DNA of 16,849 bases from Echinostoma caproni (taxonomy: Eukaryota > Platyhelminthes > Trematoda > Plagiorchiida > Echinostomatidae), in NCBI GenBank assembly GCA_900618425.1, contig UZAN01040305.1, positions 65,932 to 82,780 of the forward strand, written 5' to 3'. A program made the translations under genes and the position numbers. The notes below the pieces were generated by a model, which worked only from the letters and a program-made list of their open reading frames with translations, was not told where the DNA came from and did no database searches. Of this stretch, positions 10,632 to 16,849 are shown piece by piece; position 1 is the stretch's first letter; each line of letters begins with the position of its first letter.

Positions 10632-10946
10632 TCAAGATGGGGAACATATAATGCATATTTGCGTGCTTCCGTGTGAACCCCGATTTAGTCTCCTTCCATG
10701 GTTCACAGTTGACCATCCGCGGTGATTGTGAGCGAGGTCCTCACACGGTGATACAAATGCAGGAGTCACTGCCGGCCATCGGTCGCCACCGGAAAGGAAC
10801 AGTTTCTGGACGCGAGACTGCGCACGCTTTGACTCATGTCTCTCAATCGTGTCTATGAATTCCCGTGCACTGACTGTCTTGACCAAAGTTGGAAGGTATT
10901 CTTGTTCTGTTATGCCCCTGAGACTTGTACACCGTGCGGACTTGAC
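10632..10946 (-). CDS. Candidate - strand ORF of higher GC, unknown
   Basis: The - strand frame is open for 105 codons, from after a TAA at about 10947 to a TGA at 10632. No ATG is placed to start it, so it would be an exon or an element fragment. It reads as basic and hydrophilic, with blocks such as VKTVSAREFIDTIERHESK and GGDRWPAVTPAFV. Local sequence is clearly richer in G, C and CpG than its surroundings, so it may have a different origin, such as a dispersed repeat. A 61-codon + frame (10673-10858) overlaps it and is treated as its shadow. I do not recognise a family. Confidence 0.3.
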   Translation of the reverse strand, partial: VKSARCTSLRGITEQEYLPTLVKTVSAREFIDTIERHESKRAQSRVQKLFLSGGDRWPAVTPAFVSPCEDLAHNHRGWSTVNHGRRLNRGSHGSTQICIICSPS

Positions 10947-13679
10947 TGTTTAGGCTGTGACACGCTCGCACGCACGGGCACACACAGAAATGCTCTCAAC
11001 GGGATGGTTTAGCACAGTCATGTGAATTTCGTATGATCGCAGTTTATTCATTTACCTAGGCGTAACAGTTCAGGTGTCGTTTTGATTTGCAGATAAATCG
11101 ACGTCAGAATGTGATCTATTCTGCGCGTTTGCGTGACTGTAGTGCCAGGCGGGCAAAGACGGTTGTGGTCTGTTCGGTTTTTCAGACAATTTTTGTGCCA
11201 GCTCAAGGGATCACGGAACCGGAACTTTTTCTATCGTCTGAATTGGAATGTCAATCAATCATTCATCATCATGTTCACAGAAGACTGACTGAAGATAAAA
11301 CGTGATTTGGACTATTTTTTTCACATTGAATTTTCTCTAATTTTTCTTTTCGATTAGATGAAAAATTGTTCGAGTGAAAAAATATTAGTCTGACCATCAC
11401 GCACTGTACCAAGATGCGTTGAATTTTCGCTCTTCCTTGATTCAAGAACAGTTAATGTGAAACACGGAATTGAGTACCATTATGCCAGATGACCGATCAC
11501 AGAGAGAGGTTTCGTAATAAATAGTTCTTCGGATAGGTTCTGTTCTGTGTGCTTGTTAGTTCCAGCAGTTTTCTCCATACACCATCATTCACGTTGAGTA
11601 CCTCAATTTGCTTACCTGCAGATCGTGTTCCCATCATTTGTGCCAGACCAGACAGTGTAGTGCGAGGAACAGCCAACAACAATAAGTAAATCTGACGACA
11701 AAAGCACACAAACACAGATATAGATTGAGCGTTATCGTGGACCTTGGTGCAATATCTAAAACAACCAGTGCTTTCCGGTACGTCTTATAATCTGAGAATG
11801 ATCGAAGTTGAAGCTTTCAAAATTGTGAAATCATTGAATACTCCTCGTTATTCGCGCAAAAATCAAGGTTCTGACTGATGGCAATGTGGAGACTGAGTCG
11901 AATAATTTTGACGTAACAACCACCAAAACCTCTGCACTCCTTCGGGCCGCCGTCCCCACATGAATTACTTACAAGCTGATTAACCGATGTAATGGGTATT
12001 ATATTAAATGTATTTGACAAACATCCAAACGCGTAAACCGAAAAAGCTTCAAAATGGGTACTGTTTCATTCAGTGTTTCGTTAATGCGATTTCGTTTAGC
12101 GGCGAGTGACAAACAGCGAGTTATACAACGCTATCCTCATAAAGAACAAATTACATCTTCTTCAAGTAGAACATTTTATTCAAGGATTTTCCTGACAGAT
12201 TTTCACTTTGAATCCATCCATGTGCAGACCAAAGCAATAAAACACCACACCCTGGTTTCGGTGTGTACTGAAAAAAACAGATGTCCAAAATCTGCAAATT
12301 CCTTTTTTTCGCAAATTCCCTCGGTCGGTTGTCTAGTGAGTGAAAAAGTTGAACATTATTTTACCTCGAGACACTTGAAACCAAACGGGTAAGGGACTAC
12401 GCATGATGGCCACCAGTTCCGGTGTACTATGAGACAACTATGGTTCACTCGATCCATCGTCCGAAAGCCTTTCTTTTAACCTCGGTCTTCGATTATTGTC
12501 CGAGCGAGCATACCGGGTACATAATGCTGAAGCTTCAATCATGGCTTTGATTGCTACAGTCAAATGATATCTTCCCCTATTCGTCTAATTACCTCAGCTG
12601 GATCAACTACTGCCCCCGCTTAACGAGATTTCTCTTTTCCCACATCTTTAACCGTTCGGAGTTTGTCGGTCGCCGCTGATGGAGGTGCAGATAGAGTCCA
12701 GGAAACAAGTAGTTAGAACTCCTCAAGCCTGAGTAAAAGATTGTATGTGTTCGTGCGCGCGCATATGAGCAATCTTTAATGTTTAACTCCCGTTGAATTC
12801 TTTCAAATGTGTTCACATTCAATTCCCCCATCCCCATTGGACTTTCTCCACTTCATTGCATCTTTTGGCATCCGTTTGGTTAATCGCTTCTCCCTTTATG
12901 AACATCGTTGACAATAAGATGCACGCACTAAAGAAAGCCAATAAATGAACCACTCTAAAGAGGAAGAAAAGGACCAAGATGATAGAAAGATTTATACTTT
13001 AGCAGAATATTTGATCTGGGAATGTGATATCGACGGAATTAGGATTAATCTCATTCCCGACAGGGCTGCTGAGTCATCGCCGGGTGACACTGACCTACTA
13101 GACCTTTGTTATAGCTGGATTTTGATGTTGAACAAGCAAAACTATATTAGGTTATCTTGACCTTTGAACGTCAGTCACTTAATTTTTTTCAAAAAAGCTC
13201 CAGTAAATCAAAAACACAATATACTAGTGTTGTGATATACCAATCACTTGTGAGTAGTACGCAAAAAGATGCAACCAGCGGTTTCTTTCAACGACCAAAA
13301 ATCAACAAGACCTGTTGGAGAAAATTGCCGCTGTTCGGTATGGTGAACACAAGGATACTCATCTAATAGTGGATCGTTCCATCAATTATCATGTATGCGT
13401 GCTGGAATTCTGCAACCTTGTTCCAAATGAGATATTTTTTGTATGAATGACAATTTAACCATATCTCGACCAGCACCGTCTTTTAGAAATGTAGCAGTAG
13501 TAGCAGGTTATAGAGCAATTAGAAATTTCATTGAAAAATAAGTCACCAGTTTGATTTTATTTTTCAAATTCTCACTAAAAAACCACGTCGATTTCAGATA
13601 AATCAAGGAACAACGGTTATTCGGATCAACAATTTATTATTATAAAACCTATTGGAAACCTATACAGGTGGTTTGGTAA
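10947..13679. other. No supported gene; one weak exon candidate
   Basis: The best frame is 12054-12392 (+), 112 codons, starting AAAATGGG and ending in the TAA of a donor-like GG|GTAAGG at 12389/12390. This would suit a first coding exon, but no motif is seen. Another frame, 12945-13160 (+), begins with a charged stretch (SKEEEKDQDDRK) and ends without a splice site. The 600 bases before 13680 would hold the reverse transcriptase of the Penelope-like element if it were full length; I see none, so that element appears 5'-truncated. Confidence 0.45.
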
Positions 13680-13999
13680 ACTTAAAAAGAGGACTAGAGA
13701 CTTGAAAGGGTTACCTGCTTCTATATCAATGTGCTTACAGTAGTCAATACGTCGGGAAAAACCGAGAGGACTGCAGAGCATGAACCGAAGAATTGGCGCT
13801 CAACCAGTCCGAGCTTCTGTTAAGCTCAGTCGATTGTCGTATACCGGATTGCAAAGAATATGACAAACCTGGAAATGCCTTGATCCGTCAGAAGACGAGC
13901 CACTTAATACGGTTCGCTGAGGCAGCTATCATTCGACATTACAAGCCCGATTTGAGTAAACAGACCGAATTTGTGACCAGCCTCGCGTTGCCCTACTTC
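13680..13999 (+). pseudogene. Penelope-like element GIY-YIG endonuclease, decayed
   Basis: This is the C-terminal endonuclease domain of a Penelope-like retroelement, which nicks target DNA for insertion. YQCAYSSQYVGK starts at 13724, matching the paired GIY and YIG strands with a CxY pattern. After a +1 frame change in an A-run at 13757-13761, TERTAEHEPKNW gives the TxR and EH-PxW blocks. After another frame change, DKPGNALIRQKTSH and then RFAEAAIIRHYKPDL with SKQTEFVTSLALPY follow; the E at 13919-13921 is the expected catalytic glutamate. Block order and the closing KPDLCxQKE-LxLPW-type signature fit Penelope-like elements of flatworms. At least two frame changes make it non-functional. The reverse transcriptase part was not found upstream. 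Confidence 0.8.
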
Positions 14000-14163
14000 G
14001 TATCACTGTCCTCCCCCTCTCTTAAAGTGATTGCGCTCTCTACCTTATGCCCGATTTGGTTTGTATTAGTGACCTTTGGCCTTCGTGTTGATTGATTGCT
14101 CTTCCCCGTGTGATTTAGCCTGTCTCCAAATCTGTCACTCTTCTAATCAAACGTGCTATGAAT
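14000..14163 (+). other. Probable 3' untranslated part of the Penelope-like element
   Basis: Between the endonuclease block and the hammerhead-like half lies C/T-rich sequence with no conserved protein. Given its position it is most simply the 3' non-coding part of the same retroelement, though this is inferred from order alone. Confidence 0.4.
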
Positions 14164-14167
14164 GTAC

Positions 14168-14197
14168 GTACACAGCTAATGAGATTATCGCAAAATA
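14168..14197 (+). ncRNA. Left half of a decayed hammerhead ribozyme
   Basis: ACAG (14172-14175, stem I) is followed by CTAATGA (14176-14182), which is the hammerhead core CUGAUGA with its G5 changed to A. Then come G14183, an extra ATTA (14184-14187), TCG (14188-14190) and the loop start CAAAATA. From memory, the schistosome hammerhead has CAGCTGATGAG, then TCC, then a CAAATA loop, in the same order. The mariner begins after the TA at 14196-14197, so the ribozyme continues at 15340. Penelope-like elements are known to carry hammerheads, and this one lies on the same strand just after the endonuclease. The loss of G5 should abolish cleavage. Confidence 0.45.
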
Positions 14198-15341
14198 CGA
14201 GAGCCGAGCAAACCGTTTCCGGAAGAAAGAAAAGTTTTATCTGTTACACAAAACATAAGCATTTCATTTTCTTGAAGTGGTCTCCACCAGTGTTCATGCA
14301 CAGTTCCATGCACTCAAACCAGTTGGTGAAACAGCTCGACCATGACGAAGTGGAAAGCCCTTCGACCTGTTCAGTGAAGGCCTCCACTGTAGTTATTGGT
14401 GTTTTGTAACAGACTCCATGCATTATCCGTTTGATATTTGGGAAAACGCGATTTTACACGGAGCCAGGCATGGAAAGTAGGGTGAGTGATTAATCTCCTG
14501 GAAGTGTTCTCTAGCCAGAAAATCATCGACGACATGGGACATGTGTACAAGTGTGTCATGGTGTGCTAACGTCCCGCGTGCTAGAGTCCTTGGACGAGGC
14601 CTGGCAACAGCTTCCGGCTTTTTCGGCAAGCAGCGGGTGGCTTACCAGTTTTCTTTGGCTGTGCTTTGCTGTACAAGCGGTACAGTAGCCACACGACCCT
14701 TTTGGGCATGAACACAATCGCCATCTTTTTTACCACACTGTGCTCGCGTCGGGATTTCGGAAGCAACCCTCCCACCAACCGGCGTCCACTAAGCTGATTG
14801 TTTCTCGGTCTCTGGGTAGAAACTGAATATCCAGGTCTCTTCACTACTGTTGATCTACCAAACTAAATTCGAAGGTCCACCATCAAACCTGATAAGCATA
14901 GGGCAGCATCAGTTCACCTGCACTGCTTTCTGTTTCACACTAAGCTGATGGTGTACCCAGCGTGCGCAAACCTTTCTGAGGCCGACCTTCTGATGCATTA
15001 TGGTGCGTTTTGGTTTCAATGAGATTTCGAAGGCTTCGTCGACTGTGTCAATGTCACCCGCGCATCTTTCTCCACCATCGCCTGCACAAGAGCAATTTTG
15101 TCCGTTATGGCGGTCTCTACAGGTCGACCATATCGTGTCTCATCATTCAGGGGCTGAATGCCACACTTGAATTCCGCAAACCAGTCAAATACGATGCTTC
15201 TTGAAGGCGCTCCATCACCAAAGGTAGCTTGCAAACGATCAATGCTGCATCTTTAAATCACATTTTTAAAAGCAGAAAATCATCAGCCTCCATTGACCTC
15301 GACGGAGTTCCATCCTCACAGTCCAAGTATAGCGACCCTTA
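14196..15341 (-). mobile_element. Mariner DNA transposon, nearly full length, inactive
   Basis: The element is bounded by TA at 14196-14197 and TA at 15340-15341, the duplicated target of mariner insertion. Just inside, the left end reads AGAGCCG from 14200 and the right end, on the other strand, reads AGGGTCG from 15339. These are short, eroded terminal inverted repeats differing by transitions only; the left end has two extra bases. The untranslated flanks are about 46 bases each. The total of about 1.15 kb is close to that of known mariners. It encodes a dead transposase and appears to lie inside a hammerhead-like sequence of a Penelope-like element. The inverted repeats are weak, so the exact ends carry less certainty than the transposase. 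Confidence 0.7.
14244..15293 (-). pseudogene. Mariner transposase, frameshifted and catalytically dead
   Basis: A DDE/D transposase that would excise and reinsert the element at TA. ATG at 15293 to TAA at 14244-14246 spans 1050 bases, matching a normal length of about 345 residues. N-terminal helix-turn-helix part: FGDGAPSRSIVFDWFAEFK and GRPVETAITD (15016-15234), with an in-frame stop before it. Then VCARWVHHQLS (WVPRxLT box, about 14960). Then EETWIFSFYPETEKQSA, the DETW box with the first catalytic D replaced by E (14840-14842). Then HDTLVHMSHVVDDFLA with the second D kept (14555-14557). Then SPYFPCLAPCK, where the third D is K (14453-14455). The last two sites are 33 residues apart rather than 34, suggesting one codon was lost. 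The C-terminus, in another frame, reads FTEQVEGLSTSSWSSCFTNW. Several frame changes and stops confirm a pseudogene. Confidence 0.92.
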
Positions 15342-15366
15342 CGACATATGAGCTGCTCTCAACTGT
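15340..15366 (+). ncRNA. Right half of a decayed hammerhead ribozyme
   Basis: After the TA, CGAC (15342-15345) can pair with G14183 plus TCG 14188-14190 to give a perfect 4-bp stem II. Next, GAG (15350-15352) pairs with CTC (15356-15358) around CTG as stem III. TC (15359-15360) sits at the expected cleavage position. CTGT (15363-15366) can pair with ACAG at 14172-14175 as stem I, offset by two bases. The conserved GAA before stem III is lost (ATA at 15346-15348), so the ribozyme is dead. The schistosome form as I remember it has GGAC here, so the C-G pair has become G-C with pairing kept. Confidence 0.42.
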
Positions 15367-15735
15367 TGATATTTGGTTCCATGAGTTGCAATCACCGAAC
15401 AATATTCACAATAAATTACAGTTCACACTTGGCCCGCTTGTTACTCTGCATCTCGTACGTGTACTGCGTATCCGGAACTATTTTATGTAACCCTCGTAGA
15501 TGGATTCAACGCAGCCTGTGATCATGATGCTTCTTGTTCTCATGAAAATGAAGGGTGAATTACTTTTCCCAAACGAAAGAGACTTCATAGGCAGGAAAGT
15601 GAACATCGTTTATATATAGTGTAAAAACCTCGCACAGGTCTGAGCTTACATTTTGGAAAAGGTTTTCTCATTTATTTTACAGAAATCCAGATGTAGTTTG
15701 TTGCTCTGTGAATTCGAATCATACAGGAGAAAATT
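15367..15735. other. No supported gene
   Basis: This stretch may continue the Penelope-like element beyond the mariner, but no conserved block shows this. A 65-codon + frame covering 15293-15490 crosses the mariner end and is treated as chance. Confidence 0.45.
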
Positions 15736-16351
15736 TTATTTTGTTACACGCAACACAGTGAATGAAGGTCTCGAATGTGGGAAAACGTTTACAAAGAATT
15801 TCGGTTCACTCCAACAGGCGTTTATTTGAAGTTTTCTTCCATTCGGACCGGAGAGATATTTTGTGTAAAAAAGTCGAATATGAATAATTTCAATTTCTTC
15901 GGCATTGTGCTCCCACTGAGGATTGAAAGTGGTTGTGTTTGCGTCGCATAGTCTCTCAGTAAACTTTACGACTTCAGCGAACAGACTGGCTTCAGAGACC
16001 ACCTTCTCCACTTTGTTGCCGTCAGTGCAAATCATCATCATCTGAGTGTGATTTGCGAAACCAAATATTGTCTCGGAAAACTGTTGCTTGATACGCGCTG
16101 CTCTAAAACTGAATAGCCAAAAGTTTTTGACATAATTATAAACACTCCCTCTCTGTGTAACGCCATCCCTCAGAAAATACATATTGAGAAATGTTGATTC
16201 CTCAACTGAACCCTTTAGCCATACTAAATCAATACACATTCTAAGAAAATGCAAGCTCAAATAACGGGACCAATATGAACGAAATTGTGAAGTTGGCATA
16301 ACGAAACATTGTTGGTTAGATCTATGTTCGTCAATGCACAGCTTTTGCCAA
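15736..16351 (-). CDS. Longest open frame; possible terminal exon, unknown protein
   Basis: The - strand is open from a TAG near 16397 to a TAA at 15736, about 215 codons; the first ATG is at 16299 (187 codons). This is the longest frame in the window and unlikely, though not impossible, by chance at this AT content. A pyrimidine-rich stretch ending CCAAG at 16352 could be an acceptor, giving an exon of about 616 bases. AATAAA overlaps the stop codon on the same strand, so a very short 3' end is conceivable. The product mixes hydrophobic and aromatic stretches (NFWLFSFRAARIKQQF; EVVKFTERLCDAN) without a signal peptide, membrane span or motif I know. It shows no transposon signature. I do not recognise the family. 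Confidence 0.42.
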
Positions 16352-16849
16352 CTTGGACGGAAGAATTTACAGGTCCGTTTTGTAGGCCGCTATCCACAAA
16401 TTCACCATATCCAATCATTAGGAACGGAGGATTTACTGACTGATAAGCACAATCCCCATCATATCTCAGAATATAAATACGATTACATCATATGGTGCAT
16501 TGCAGCCTATCATAAGGAGTGAGGTTCTTTACCGAATGAGGTTTTATGTCCGTGCAATGTTTGAATGATTTGTCATGCCGGAACTTCAACCGAATCAACA
16601 GGGAGACCAACAGTAAATTGTAACTGGTTTCCTTCTCTGGCGTTCAACTACCAAAGATAACTATCTAACCATTCCGTGGAATTTCGAGGGAGACGCAAAC
16701 AACTGAGTTGATGCTGTTTTATAAATTGATCATGAATTCAGCGGTATTCAAATGAGCAGACGTTTTTATGTATATTGTGGACTGTAGTCCTGTCTTGACT
16801 ACTGATTTTTAATAAAATTCCTTCAGTGTTTTTATGTATCAAATCAGGG
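16352..16849. other. No supported gene
   Basis: Only a 62-codon + frame (16334-16522) without motifs is present. If the - strand frame ending at 15736 is a last exon, this would be its upstream intron. An AATAAA at about 16811 on + has no gene upstream that it could serve. Confidence 0.45.

Noticed and set aside
14198..14210. Reading CAGCTAATGAG (from 14173) as the left inverted repeat of the mariner
   Set aside because: A copy beginning CAGCTCAT exists on the other strand near 15346-15353, but neither is next to a TA and the match ends after 11 bases. The TA-bounded AGAGCCG/AGGGTCG ends give symmetrical 46-base flanks and explain the hammerhead.
14076..14409. Two overlapping + strand frames across the left mariner end
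   Set aside because: They cross the junction of two elements and are antisense to the transposase C-terminus.
14371..14844. Three separate - strand open frames taken as distinct small genes
   Set aside because: They are pieces of one mariner transposase broken by frame changes.
1..16849. CRISPR arrays, tRNA, rRNA, spliced-leader RNA or a bacterial operon
   Set aside because: No regularly spaced repeats, cloverleaf, rRNA-like conserved stretch or leader sequence were seen by eye, and coding density is far too low for bacteria.

Overview
The window looks like eukaryotic, AT-rich, gene-poor DNA. No open frame exceeds about 215 codons, there is no operon-like packing, and plausible exons are short and bounded by GT/AG-type sites. 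The recognisable content is decayed transposable elements: a non-LTR reverse transcriptase of CR1-like type, a Penelope-like GIY-YIG endonuclease, and a mariner. Together with a hammerhead-like sequence that resembles the schistosome form as I remember it, this points to a parasitic flatworm, probably a digenean trematode. That assignment is inference; no species marker was seen. One N (7351) beside a poly-C tract suggests a draft assembly.

Layout. 1-3321: no supported gene. 3322-3543: a small, very cysteine-rich open frame. 3534-3602: an AT palindrome and a small hairpin. 3630-4060: a frameshifted CR1-like reverse transcriptase on +. 6591-6816: two 67-base arms, 79% identical, in inverted orientation. 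7525-8267: two candidate + strand exons, the second resembling the end of a CUB domain; their phases do not match, so they are not directly spliced as drawn. 10632-10946: a 105-codon - strand frame of higher GC and unknown function. 13680-13999: a Penelope-like GIY-YIG endonuclease remnant on +. 14196-15341: a nearly full-length dead mariner on -. 15736-16351: the longest open frame of the window, on -, unrecognised and possibly a last exon.

The most interesting structure is nested. The flanks of the mariner, joined across one TA, read as a decayed hammerhead ribozyme on the same strand as the Penelope-like remnant. Stem II is restored as a perfect 4-bp helix only when the mariner and a 4-base insertion are ignored, and the TA lies in the stem II loop. 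The inferred order of events is: a Penelope-like element carrying a hammerhead was inserted, a mariner jumped into the ribozyme loop, and both decayed.

I found no intact gene system, CRISPR array, tRNA, rRNA, spliced-leader RNA or operon. The remaining stretches hold only open frames of 60-112 codons that I cannot tell from chance.
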